A stretch of DNA of 36,180 nt from Planctomycetia bacterium (GTDB taxonomy: Bacteria; Planctomycetota; Planctomycetia; Pirellulales; Thermoguttaceae), in NCBI GenBank assembly GCA_030535245.1, contig JAUNBJ010000026.1, positions 1-36,180 on the forward strand. The letters are read 5' to 3'. The notes beneath the pieces were generated by a model. It was given only the letters and a program-made list of their open reading frames with translations, had not been told where the DNA came from and searched no databases. This document shows, piece after piece, positions 26,054-33,968 of the stretch (the first letter of the stretch is position 1; each line of letters opens with the position of its first letter). A program made the translations under genes and the position numbers.

Positions 26054-26079
26054 TTGTATTTTAAGCCATAAGAGAAAAA

Positions 26080-26727
26080 ATGTCAATCATGTCCGACAAA
26101 AAACCGCAGGATTACTGGAATGCCGTCGCTGCGGAAAAGCATTTTACCACCGAATTTCCCGAATCCCTGCTGGAATCGTTTGTGCCGAAAGAGGCGGCGA
26201 TTTTGGACGTGGGGTGCGGTTATGGCCGGACGTTGGGGATGTTAAAACGACGCGGATACCGGAATTTGCAGGGGGTCGATTTTTCCGAAAAAATGGTTGC
26301 GCGTGGCCGGAAAGAGCTTCCGGAGATTCCCTTCCAAACGGCGGATGGGGAACGTTTGCCGTTCGACGTCGATTCGTTCGACGGAGTGATTCTGTTTGCC
26401 GTGCTGACCTGTATCGTCGAGGATTCCCGGCAGGAACGGCTGATTGCGGAAGTACGGCGGGTCTTGCGGCCGGGAGGGGTTTTATTGGTGAACGATTTTC
26501 TCCTGAACGACGACCCACGGAATCGGAAACGGTATCAGGCGGCGGAAAAGTACGGGACGTATGGTGTTTTCGAGCTTCCCGAAGGGGTGACGCTTCGACA
26601 TCACGACCGGGAACATCTGCGTGAACTCCTTTCCCCCTTTGTGGAGCGTCTTTTTCTGCCGGTGGTTTTCGCCACGATGAACGGCCATGAATCCCGTGGT
26701 TTTTGTTACGTTGGAGAAAAACGTTAA
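26080..26727 (+). CDS. Class I SAM-dependent methyltransferase
   Basis: 215 residues of a Rossmann-fold methyltransferase. Motif I is ILDVGCGYGRTL (41-52), which binds S-adenosylmethionine; an acidic residue in GVDFSEKMVARGR (motif II) holds the ribose. ADGERLPFDVDSFDGVILFAVLTCI and EVRRVLRPGGVLLVNDFLL are motifs III-V. The C-terminal third (HHDREHLRELLSPF) is typical of the Methyltransf_11 group that modifies small molecules or lipids; the substrate is unknown. The ATG at 26080 has a modest AGAGA ribosome-binding site; another ATG lies at 26089. The gene begins 27 bases after the MITE-like element, and tandem promoters for the next gene start immediately after its stop. Confidence 0.85.
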   Translation: MSIMSDKKPQDYWNAVAAEKHFTTEFPESLLESFVPKEAAILDVGCGYGRTLGMLKRRGYRNLQGVDFSEKMVARGRKELPEIPFQTADGERLPFDVDSFDGVILFAVLTCIVEDSRQERLIAEVRRVLRPGGVLLVNDFLLNDDPRNRKRYQAAEKYGTYGVFELPEGVTLRHHDREHLRELLSPFVERLFLPVVFATMNGHESRGFCYVGEKR

Positions 26728-26730
26728 ATT

Positions 26731-26757
26731 TTGAGAAATGAAAATAATCCCTATAAT
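26731..26757 (+). promoter_or_regulatory. Predicted upstream promoter of the PAS-GAF gene
   Basis: TTGAGA at 26731-26736 and a perfect TATAAT at 26752-26757 have a short 15-base spacer. It would give a leader of about 125 bases for the gene at 26891. Confidence 0.4.
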
Positions 26758-26820
26758 TCGTCTATTCGCCCTATGGGGGCTACTTTTTGGAAAAAATGCC
26801 AGGAATTTATGGAATTCACG

Positions 26821-26849
26821 TTGCCAAAAGATATTCTGGCGGTTACAAT
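26821..26849 (+). promoter_or_regulatory. Predicted main promoter of the PAS-GAF gene
   Basis: TTGCCA at 26821-26826 and TACAAT at 26844-26849 are separated by the optimal 17 bases. Predicted start near 26856, about 35 bases before the ATG. Confidence 0.6.
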
Positions 26850-26890
26850 TAGGGGGATTAAGAAATTTTTAAGGATGAAAGTTGACAATC

Positions 26891-28696
26891 ATGAAACAGA
26901 TCGAAAAGTTACTGTTCATTAATTCCTATGGAACTCAGGGAACCTTGTACGATCCGGCGTTGGTGAATCCGCCGGAGATTGTTTTGCCCCCGACTGGGAT
27001 GCAGACCTTTGCGGAATTAAATCATTTTATTATTTCCAGTTCCAGCGATGCGGTGATGGTGCCGGTCGATTTGTGTCCACTCTGGATGCAGAGCACGCAT
27101 TTGCTGAACAAGGTTCGCGAGGGGGTCGCGATACTGGACGAGGCGAACGCGATTGTCTGGACGAACCGACCGTTTCAGACGTGGTTTCCCGAATTCAATC
27201 CGAAAATTCCGCATCAGGATATACTGAACGTTTTGGGAAGTCCGGTGTTTCTTTCTTCGGAGGGGGAGGAGGTCAACCCGCTGAAGCAGATTCGGCGAAC
27301 GGGGAAGAATGTCTCGTCGGAAATCTGTGTGAACAAGAATCGTTTCTTCGAGATGGACGTGCTTCCATACGAGGGCGGGGGGAGGAATCCGTCGTACCTG
27401 CTGCTTTTTTTGCGAGACGTCACGCGTCGCAAAGAGCAGGAGATGAAACTGATTTCGCTTCACAACGCCGGGTTCGAGCTGAACCAGATGATGGTGGACG
27501 AAAGCATGGATCTGGATCAGCGGGAGGAGCTTCTGAAGGAAAACATCCTTTTCAACGTTCAGACGCTTTTGAATCACGAGATGCTGGAATTGCGGACGTT
27601 GGATCCCCTGACGAACGAGCTGACGCTTTTCGTGCAGTACGGCATGACGCCGGAGATTCAGTCCCGGACGGTGTTCCTGGGGGCGGAGGATGGCGGCATC
27701 AACGCCATGGTAGCCAAAACGCGAAAAACGTACGTGTGCAACGACACGGAGAACGATCCGTACTATATTTCGGGGGGGATCAACGCGCGTTCGTCCCTGA
27801 CGGTTCCGATCTTGTTCGAGGGGAATATCCTTGGGGTTTTGAATGTGGAAAGCACGAAATTGAACGCGTTCAGCGAGATGGACGTCCGCTTCATCGAGAT
27901 TTTTGTGCGTGAAATTGCTATTGCGCTGAACATGCTGAAGGCGTTGGAGTATGAGAAACTCAGCTCGATTCAGGTGAGCGTCGAGAAGATTCACGGGAAG
28001 GTGGCCAAGCCGGTCGCCGATATTTTGGAGAGCGCCATCAACCTGAACGAAAAGTTCCGGCAGGGGCCGGTTGACGCGACTGCCGACCCCACCGTCCAGA
28101 TGATGTTGTACACGATTATCAAAACATCGCGTGAAATCCAGTATCTTATACGTCAAATTGGGCATGGGTTGTCTTTGGGGACGGCGTACGCGTCGGAAAA
28201 AAGGGACGAGGAACTGCGGAAAGTTTTCGAAAAGAAACGGATTTTGCTGGTGGATCCGGATGAGCAGATTTTCAGGCAGGTGTCGGATATTTTAGGCCGT
28301 TTGGACTGTAGCGTGGAGTATGCCAAGACGGGGGCAAGCGCCATTGCCATGGTCACGTTGTCGTTTGAGGAGGAAATTCCGTATTTTGCCATCCTGACGG
28401 CGGTGGAAAATATTCCGGATTATCCGCATACCACGTCGTTTATTTTCGAGTTGGGGGCGTTGTACGGGAAAAAGCATCCGCCGTTGGTGCTGCTTCAGCA
28501 GGTGGGGCATTACAATTTATCCCATTCGGTCGTGAACGCCAAAACACGGTATCCTGCGGCACAGGAAACAGGGCGGCCGCCAGTGGAAAAGATACTTCTG
28601 GAAGCCATTCGCCGTGCCGTGGCGCGGGCAGAGGTTACGAAACCTGATTTCGACGCTCCAATCCAGACGTATCCCTCTTTGGGGCCGAGGGGATAG
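26891..28696 (+). CDS. PAS-GAF signalling protein with degenerate receiver domain
   Basis: 601 residues (numbered from this ATG). Residues 72-180 form a PAS-like sensor (VREGVAILDEANAIVWTNRPFQTWF... LLLFLRDVTRRKEQE). Residues 200-347 are a GAF domain (ELRTLDPLTNELTLFVQYGMTP... SSLTVPILFEGNILGVLNVES). A helical segment (350-430) resembles a dimerisation helix but has no kinase domain. Residues 449-579 look like a response-regulator receiver (KRILLVDPDEQIFRQVSDIL) with the acidic pair D455/D457. The strand that should end in the phosphorylated Asp reads YFAILTAVENIP, with Thr at that place, so it is probably a pseudoreceiver. The protein is soluble. A TTG at 26882 has a better-placed AAGGA and is a possible start. 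Input and partner are unknown. Confidence 0.75.
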   Translation: MKQIEKLLFINSYGTQGTLYDPALVNPPEIVLPPTGMQTFAELNHFIISSSSDAVMVPVDLCPLWMQSTHLLNKVREGVAILDEANAIVWTNRPFQTWFPEFNPKIPHQDILNVLGSPVFLSSEGEEVNPLKQIRRTGKNVSSEICVNKNRFFEMDVLPYEGGGRNPSYLLLFLRDVTRRKEQEMKLISLHNAGFELNQMMVDESMDLDQREELLKENILFNVQTLLNHEMLELRTLDPLTNELTLFVQYGMTPEIQSRTVFLGAEDGGINAMVAKTRKTYVCNDTENDPYYISGGINARSSLTVPILFEGNILGVLNVESTKLNAFSEMDVRFIEIFVREIAIALNMLKALEYEKLSSIQVSVEKIHGKVAKPVADILESAINLNEKFRQGPVDATADPTVQMMLYTIIKTSREIQYLIRQIGHGLSLGTAYASEKRDEELRKVFEKKRILLVDPDEQIFRQVSDILGRLDCSVEYAKTGASAIAMVTLSFEEEIPYFAILTAVENIPDYPHTTSFIFELGALYGKKHPPLVLLQQVGHYNLSHSVVNAKTRYPAAQETGRPPVEKILLEAIRRAVARAEVTKPDFDAPIQTYPSLGPRG

Positions 28697-28749
28697 TTGA
28701 GGTTTTTCTCATCCATACATCTTAATATTTTTCTACTGGAAAATGGTGG

Positions 28750-28779
28750 ACGTTCCCTGAAAAAGGGGTTAGGGGACGT
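28750..28779 (+). terminator. Hairpin after the PAS-GAF gene
   Basis: ACGTTCCCT (28750-28758) pairs with AGGGGACGT (28771-28779) with one G-U pair and a 12-base loop. The tail is only weakly T-rich (ATTTGTT). It may end the PAS-GAF transcript 54 bases beyond its stop. No strong promoter was identified in the rest of the gap before 28859. Confidence 0.35.
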
Positions 28780-28858
28780 ATTTGTTCTAACGATAATACT
28801 ACTAAAGCCGAATTGGGCGATTATAGGGAAATTTATCTTTAGACAAGGATGTGCGATC

Positions 28859-30109
28859 ATGAAATACTTGGGACATCGTAGTTTGGTGACGCTTTTAAGC
28901 GTCTTTCTGGTGGTGGAAGTCGGTTGGAGTCAGGGGATTGCGTTTCGAGGTACGGGCGCCGTCAATGAGAGTATGGGCGGAGCGAGTACGGCCTGTCCGA
29001 TCGACGCAGCGGGGGCGTTGTACTGGAACCCGGCCAGCATGACGGGGCTGAACCAGTCGCAGATAAGTGCGAATTTCGGCCTGATTCTTCCAGAGCTATC
29101 CGTTTCTTCACAGCTTCCGGCAGCTTTCGGCGGTTATGGGGGAGGAACTACCGACTCGGAATCGGGAGCGGTACCGGCGCCGACCATTGCCATTGTTCAT
29201 CGAAATCCCGATTCCCGTTGGAGTTGGGGGTTGCATTTGGGCATCATTGGCGGTGCCAAGACGAACTTCCCGGCATCCAGCTCCATAACGGACAACCCGA
29301 TTTTTTGCAAGTCGCAAGTAGGGTATGGGAACGTCAATTCGGATATTCAGGTCATGCAGCTTGCACCGAGCCTGGCGTACCAGGTGACGGATAAACTGTC
29401 CATCGGTTTTGGGCCAACGGTCACAATGTGCTATTTGAACTGCACGCCGCTGTACGTCGTTCCTGAGGCGGACAACGCGGTGGGACCGGGTTCCCGCTGG
29501 GCCTGGGGCGGAGGGTTCCAGATTGGAGCGTACTACAACACGTTCTGCGGTTGGCGTTTCGGGTTCTCCTACAAGAGCGAGAACTGGATGGAGGAGTTCC
29601 GTTTGCGTACGACCGACAGTAATGGTATGCCGCAGGTGCTGAACCTGGCGTTGAACTATCCGCAGATTGTGTCGCTGGGCGTTTGCTACGACGGTTTTGA
29701 CAAATGGCTGTTCGCGTTTGACTGGCGATACTTTTTCTTCAAGGAAGCGGGTTACGGCGATCTGGGCTGGGAAAACGCGATGTCGTTCAACTTCGGCGTG
29801 CAGCGGATTTTGACCGACAAGCTGAGCGTTCGTGGCGGTTATTCGTTCAATCAGGATTGTATTCGTGAAACTGCGGCCCGCGAAAATCTGGCGTCGCCGT
29901 TGATTCCGGGACACGCGGTGTACTGCGGTTTTTCGTACCGCATGTATCTGAACATGTCGGTGCACCTGACCTACGGGCATATTTTTGAGAAAACGATCGA
30001 AGGCCCGTATTTTGGCGAAACGGGATTGGCACAAGGAATAAGTGGCGGCTACATTCGCAGCACGGTTTCCGCCAACCTTTTGACAATGGGATTCTCGGTC
30101 GATTTCTGA
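28859..30109 (+). CDS. OmpP1/FadL-type outer-membrane protein
   Basis: 416 residues. A signal peptide (about 1-25, ending GWSQG) leads into AFRGTGAVNESMGGASTACPIDAAGALYWNPASMTGL, which matches the FadL/TodX N-terminal hatch with its NPA motif. The rest is alternating amphipathic beta strands with many aromatic girdle residues (WSWGLHLGIIG, WAWGGGFQIGAYY, WLFAFDWRYFFF, LSVRGGYSFNQD) and ends with SANLLTMGFSVDF, a terminal Phe as outer-membrane beta-barrels require. Members take up hydrophobic compounds such as fatty acids; the substrate here is unknown. ATG at 28859 has AAGGA about 9 bases upstream. A longer in-frame extension upstream lacks a signal peptide and is rejected. Confidence 0.88.
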   Translation: MKYLGHRSLVTLLSVFLVVEVGWSQGIAFRGTGAVNESMGGASTACPIDAAGALYWNPASMTGLNQSQISANFGLILPELSVSSQLPAAFGGYGGGTTDSESGAVPAPTIAIVHRNPDSRWSWGLHLGIIGGAKTNFPASSSITDNPIFCKSQVGYGNVNSDIQVMQLAPSLAYQVTDKLSIGFGPTVTMCYLNCTPLYVVPEADNAVGPGSRWAWGGGFQIGAYYNTFCGWRFGFSYKSENWMEEFRLRTTDSNGMPQVLNLALNYPQIVSLGVCYDGFDKWLFAFDWRYFFFKEAGYGDLGWENAMSFNFGVQRILTDKLSVRGGYSFNQDCIRETAARENLASPLIPGHAVYCGFSYRMYLNMSVHLTYGHIFEKTIEGPYFGETGLAQGISGGYIRSTVSANLLTMGFSVDF

Positions 30110-30119
30110 GCCTGGAGCA

Positions 30120-30147
30120 GGGGGGAATGATTTGGGGCATTCCCCCC
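30120..30147 (+). terminator. Intrinsic terminator after the OmpP1/FadL gene
   Basis: GGGGGGAATG (30120-30129) pairs perfectly with CATTCCCCCC (30138-30147) around an 8-base loop, 10 bases after the stop codon. The following TGGACGTTTTCTT is only moderately T-rich, but the stem is very stable. Confidence 0.65.
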
Positions 30148-30173
30148 TGGACGTTTTCTTGGACAGGGAGGGG

Positions 30174-30224
30174 TTAATTGATAATTGATAATTGATAATT
30201 GATGGTTAATGGTTAATGGTTAAT
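30174..30224. repeat. Composite heptamer array, second locus
   Basis: TTAATTG, then ATAATTG three times (30181-30201), then ATGGTTA three times (30202-30222). The unit order and register match the array at 21440-21476, here without the opposite-strand partner. It lies between the OmpP1 terminator and the DUF1559 promoter. Confidence 0.8.
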
Positions 30225-30278
30225 CAAACTTCTGGAGGGGATTTCCTTTTTTCTATAAAAAAAGACCTTTTTTATAGC

Positions 30279-30307
30279 TTGACTTTGGGTGGGGAGAATT
30301 GTACAAT
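30279..30307 (+). promoter_or_regulatory. Strong predicted promoter of the DUF1559 gene
   Basis: TTGACT at 30279-30284 and TACAAT at 30302-30307 have a 17-base spacer. The predicted start near 30314 places the ATG at 30335 about 20 bases into the message, which supports translation of the long leader. Confidence 0.7.
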
Positions 30308-30334
30308 GAGGGAGTCTGATGGCATGGGGAACTT

Positions 30335-31672
30335 ATGGAGAACTTTTCTGGGGAAATGGCGATGTACAGAAGAAGTGTTTGTGCGTTGGTGGAGTGTTTG
30401 GGGGCATTGAGGACATGTTGGATCGGGTTTCTGAAGCACCCGGTCAGAGGGGAATGTAAGGAAGGCCAGAAGCGAATCGCCTGCCTTCCGACGCCATGGG
30501 CAACCGGCGGCAGCCATAGTCGCTCCCGGTCGTACCGGGTGCCGCCCCGCACCTGGGGCAGGGAGGCCAGAAGCGAAGCGCCTGCCTCCCGGAGCGGTAG
30601 CAACCGGTGGCAGCCGTTATGTGCTGCCCCGCACCCGGGGCCGGGCTTTACTTTGGTGGAGTTGTTGGTGGTGATAGCGATTATAGGGATGTTGGTGGGG
30701 TTGTTGTTACCGGCGGTGCAGCAGGCGCGGGAGGCGGCGCGTCGGATGCAGTGTCAGAACAATTTGAAGCAATTGGGGTTAGCGTCGCACAATTACATAT
30801 CGGCGAACAACGAGAAATTTCCACCGGCGGCGAAGTTAGGTCCGGAGAATGGTCGATTTAGTGGGAGTCCGTGGTCGGGTCAGTATCCTGGTTCGGGGGG
30901 TTATGGATATTTTGCGTTGATGTTGCCGTATATAGAGCAGACGGCGATATACAGTCAGATAAATTGGGATCGATCGGCGACGAACTATCAGAACACGGTA
31001 CCGTTTAACACGCCGGTATCGACGTTTTTGTGTCCATCGTTTGGGGAGCCGTCGATATCGATCAATTCGGAGGGGTACAAGTCGGGGGCGTTGTGTTGTT
31101 ATGCGGGGATTTATGGGGCGTTGCGTAGCAGTACGGACAACAGCCAGCGGGAGTCGTGGGAGCCGACGTACACGGCGTTTACGAGCAAGGGGGTATCGTC
31201 GTCGGACAAGGATTTGGATGGGCTTGGGCCGACGAATTATTTATCGGCGGCGGAGGGAGAGATTTGTTTTAACGGGCTGATGTTATTTGGACAGAGTCCG
31301 AAGATAGCGACGGCGCGGGACGGGTTGAGCAACACGTTGTATATTGGGGAGATCATGTGGCGGCCGAAGTCGGGGTCGTGGGTGGACTATCCGTATACTA
31401 TGCGGAGTTGGATTCCGGGGGCGAATTCGGGGGACAATTATGGGATTTATGCGGCGAAGGGGGTTTGGGATCCGATCAATGGTCAGGGGGTGAATTTTAA
31501 TATTTCGTCATCACATTTTAACAAGGTACCGTTTTCGAGCGATCATCCTGGGGGAGTCTGTTTTGTACGGGGGGACGGATCGGTGGCATTTTTGAACGAG
31601 GGGATGAGTTTTCGGGTTTACAAGGCGATGGCGACGCGTTGTGGTGGGGAGAGTGCGGCGATGGCGGACTGA
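30335..31672 (+). CDS. DUF1559 prepilin-like protein with abnormally long leader
   Basis: 445 residues. From G104 the sequence is classic: [51 protein letters not shown], the prepilin cleavage site, hydrophobic helix and start of the DUF1559 (SBP_bac_10) domain. [27 protein letters not shown] and [25 protein letters not shown] follow. Such proteins are processed by a prepilin peptidase and are thought to act at the cell envelope; their function is not known. Normally only 5-15 residues precede GFTLVE; here there are 103, rich in Arg, Ser, Pro and Cys and partly encoded by a direct repeat. ATG at 30335 has GGGGA at 5 bases and a well-placed promoter. No in-frame start lies near the GFTLVE site. 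It is convergent with rlmKL. Confidence 0.85.
   Translation: MENFSGEMAMYRRSVCALVECLGALRTCWIGFLKHPVRGECKEGQKRIACLPTPWATGGSHSRSRSYRVPPRTWGREARSEAPASRSGSNRWQPLCAAPHPGPGFTLVELLVVIAIIGMLVGLLLPAVQQAREAARRMQCQNNLKQLGLASHNYISANNEKFPPAAKLGPENGRFSGSPWSGQYPGSGGYGYFALMLPYIEQTAIYSQINWDRSATNYQNTVPFNTPVSTFLCPSFGEPSISINSEGYKSGALCCYAGIYGALRSSTDNSQRESWEPTYTAFTSKGVSSSDKDLDGLGPTNYLSAAEGEICFNGLMLFGQSPKIATARDGLSNTLYIGEIMWRPKSGSWVDYPYTMRSWIPGANSGDNYGIYAAKGVWDPINGQGVNFNISSSHFNKVPFSSDHPGGVCFVRGDGSVAFLNEGMSFRVYKAMATRCGGESAAMAD
30463..30645 (+). repeat. Imperfect 101-bp direct repeat inside the DUF1559 leader
   Basis: AGGCCAGAAGCGAATCGCCT at 30463 recurs as AGGCCAGAAGCGAAGCGCCT at 30564. CAACCGGCGGCAGCC at 30501 recurs as CAACCGGTGGCAGCC at 30601. 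GTGCCGCCCCGCACC at 30539 recurs as GTGCTGCCCCGCACC at 30621. The second copy lacks about 18 bases in the middle. Both lie within the coding frame, in a GC-rich patch, and end directly before the prepilin cleavage codons. Confidence 0.8.
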
Positions 31673-31696
31673 TTTTGAGGGCGTAGGCGTGGGGGG

Positions 31697-33808
31697 TTAG
31701 GCGTTTTTCACGATGCGCCAGCAGCGGTGGATTTTTTTATTACGGAAGTCGTCGGGGACGGTGCGGTGGGTGATTTCGCGTGCGGTGGCATTGGGGAGGG
31801 CATCCTGGTGGAATTTAAATTTTCGGTGGTTGGTGGAAAAATAGACGACGCCTCCGGGGGAGATATGGGGGAGTAGGAGGTTCAGGACGTCGGCATGGTC
31901 GCGTTGAACGTCCCAGACGGCGAGGTCTTTGCTGTTGGAGAAGGTGGGGGGATCGAGGACGGCGAGGTCGAAGATTTCGTGGTCGTAGAGGGTTTGGAGG
32001 AAGCGTCGGACGTCGGATTTTACGTATTGGTAGCGTGGGTCGGGGCCGAAGCCGTTGCGTTCCATATTTTCGGCAGCCCAGTCGAGGTAGGTGTTGGAGA
32101 GGTCTACGGTGGTGACGGTGCGGGCCTCTCCTGCGGCGGCATAGACGCTGAACGAACCGGTGTAGGCGAAAAGGTTGAGGAAGTGTTTCTCTTTGGCTTC
32201 GCGGCGGACCATTTCGCGGGTGTTTCGGTGGTCGAGGAAGAGTCCGGTATCGAGGTAATCGGAGAGGTTGACGAGGAATTTCAGGCCCCCTTCTTCGACG
32301 GTGCGGACGTAGTGTCGGTTATCGTAGCGGTCGTACTGGCTGGTACCGCGTTGACGGCGACGGGTTTTGAGGAAAATCTGGTTGCGGGGGACGTCGAGCG
32401 TCTGTCCGGCGAGCGTCACCATCTGTTCGAGCCAATCGGCGTGCTGGGTGGGGGTGCGGTCGTGGGGGCGTTCGTATTCGGCAATGTGGAGGCAGTCGTC
32501 GTACCGGTCGATGGCCAGCGGGATTTCGGGAATATCGCGGTCGTAAATCCGGTAACAGGTGATTCCGCGTTGGGGATAGCGGCGGAGGTGGTGGGCCAGT
32601 TTTTTCAATCGGTTGACAAAATCCCCTTCGGAGGCGAAAGCGATTTTGGGTTGGGCGGGCGTTTCGGGCTGGGGAATTTCGGTGCCGGGTTTGGGTCCGG
32701 GGAATTGGTAGTAGGTGCACTCCAGGCGGGAGTTGTAGATTTTTCGCCGTCGTGGAGCCTCTTTGCCGAGGAAGCGTTCCAAATGGGGGAATGCGGTGTA
32801 AATGTAGTGCGACCAGGTGGGCAGGCGTCGCAGCACTCTGGGGATATGGGCGTAGAGTTCCTCCAGGTCGTGCCATTCACCGATCCATTTTCCGTAGGGG
32901 GGATTGGTGATGAGGCAGCCGTAAAGGGCGTCGCTTTGCAGGTCGAGGAAATCCTGTTTTTCAAACACGATGTCGTCCGCGACACCTGCGAGCGTGGCGT
33001 GGTAGCGGGCCATTTCAATCGATTCGGGGTCGAGGTCGTAGCCGAGGATTTTGGTTTGGAGGGGGGGGAGGATGGCGTCTTTAGCCTGCTTGCGGGTTTC
33101 GCGCCATGCGCGTTGGGGGAGCGTGTCCCAATACTCGGAGACGAAATGGCGTCGCAGGCCCGGTGCGATGTTGCGTCCGATCAGGGCGGCTTCGATGGGA
33201 ATCGTTCCGCTGCCGCAGAAGGGGTCGATCAGTTGCCGTTCGGGATTCCAGTAGCTCAAAAGCACAAGCGCCGCGGCGATGGTTTCGCGGAGGGGGGCTT
33301 TTCCGACGAGTTTTTTATACCCGCGTCGGTGCAGGCCGTTTCCGGAGGTGTCGATGGTAAGGGTGGCGGTATCCTTCAGGAGCGAAACTTCGATGGGGAA
33401 CGTGCCGCCATCTTCGGGGAGAAAGCGTCCGTATACTTTTTGGAGGCGGGAGGCGATCGCTTTTTTGACGATTTTCTGGCAGGTGGGGATGTTGGCGAGT
33501 TGGGATTTAACGCTCCGGCCATCCACGGGGAAGGCGGCGTTTCGGGGGAGCCAGCGTTCCCAGGGGAGCGCAACGACCCCATCGAAAAGCTGGCCGAAAT
33601 CGACCGCCTCGAAGGTTCCCATTTGAATCAGGACGCGTCCGGCGGTGCGGAGGTGCGTGTTGGCCCGGCAAATATCGATTTCGGAGCCGGTAAACAGGGT
33701 CCGTCCGGTTTCGATGTTCTGGGGAGTGAAGCCGAGTTGTTCCAGCTCCCGAAACACGAGGGCTTCCAACCCCATGGTGGAGGTGGCGATCAGGGAAATA
33801 TCGTTCAT
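31697..33808 (-). CDS. rlmKL: Bifunctional 23S rRNA methyltransferase RlmKL
   Basis: 703 residues, close to the 702 of E. coli RlmL. The N-terminal half has a THUMP RNA-binding domain (about 45-160) and a methyltransferase with DPFCGSGTIPIEAAL (195-209) and TNPPYG (301-306), which makes m2G2445. The C-terminal half is RlmK, which makes m7G2069: FLNLFAYTGSFSVYAAAGEARTVTTVDLS and VLDPPTFSNSK. Both halves are complete. ATG at 33808 starts MNDISLIATSTMGLEALV, matching the family; the long upstream extension has no support. A perfect-spacing promoter lies about 36 bases before the coding start. The ribosome-binding site is weak. It is divergent from the cytochrome gene and convergent with the DUF1559 gene across 24 bases. 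Confidence 0.95.
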   Translation of the reverse strand: MNDISLIATSTMGLEALVFRELEQLGFTPQNIETGRTLFTGSEIDICRANTHLRTAGRVLIQMGTFEAVDFGQLFDGVVALPWERWLPRNAAFPVDGRSVKSQLANIPTCQKIVKKAIASRLQKVYGRFLPEDGGTFPIEVSLLKDTATLTIDTSGNGLHRRGYKKLVGKAPLRETIAAALVLLSYWNPERQLIDPFCGSGTIPIEAALIGRNIAPGLRRHFVSEYWDTLPQRAWRETRKQAKDAILPPLQTKILGYDLDPESIEMARYHATLAGVADDIVFEKQDFLDLQSDALYGCLITNPPYGKWIGEWHDLEELYAHIPRVLRRLPTWSHYIYTAFPHLERFLGKEAPRRRKIYNSRLECTYYQFPGPKPGTEIPQPETPAQPKIAFASEGDFVNRLKKLAHHLRRYPQRGITCYRIYDRDIPEIPLAIDRYDDCLHIAEYERPHDRTPTQHADWLEQMVTLAGQTLDVPRNQIFLKTRRRQRGTSQYDRYDNRHYVRTVEEGGLKFLVNLSDYLDTGLFLDHRNTREMVRREAKEKHFLNLFAYTGSFSVYAAAGEARTVTTVDLSNTYLDWAAENMERNGFGPDPRYQYVKSDVRRFLQTLYDHEIFDLAVLDPPTFSNSKDLAVWDVQRDHADVLNLLLPHISPGGVVYFSTNHRKFKFHQDALPNATAREITHRTVPDDFRNKKIHRCWRIVKNA

Positions 33809-33850
33809 GCGGACACTTTCATTTTCAGTAAAAAGGATGGAGTGGAAAAA

Positions 33851-33879
33851 ATTGTACCGAATGTGACCGGTTTTGTCAA
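33851..33879 (-). promoter_or_regulatory. Strong predicted promoter of rlmKL
   Basis: On the - strand TTGACA (33879-33874) and TACAAT (33856-33851) are separated by 17 bases. Predicted start near 33844. Confidence 0.75.
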
Positions 33880-33933
33880 GGAATGGTCGTCGTTTGTCAG
33901 GTCGTCGGTCGTACAACTTCGCAAGGGTGCCCC

Positions 33934-33962
33934 TCGTCAAGGGAAAACAGGTGTGCTATAAT
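33934..33962 (+). promoter_or_regulatory. Extended -10 promoter at the cytochrome gene start
   Basis: TATAAT at 33957-33962 with the extended TGC immediately before it, and TCGTCA at 33934-33939 with a 17-base spacer. The -10 ends 7 bases before the ATG at 33969, so transcription would start at or next to the start codon. Confidence 0.6.
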
Positions 33963-33968
33963 CGGGAG

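Noticed and set aside
26731..26922. A 63-codon frame between the methyltransferase and PAS-GAF genes
   Set aside because: It contains both predicted promoters of the next gene, overlaps its start in another frame, and has no ribosome-binding site or recognisable composition.
31895..33961. A 688-codon + strand frame opposite rlmKL
   Set aside because: Gly/Val/Glu-rich with no recognisable domain; rlmKL on the other strand has all catalytic motifs and a strong promoter.
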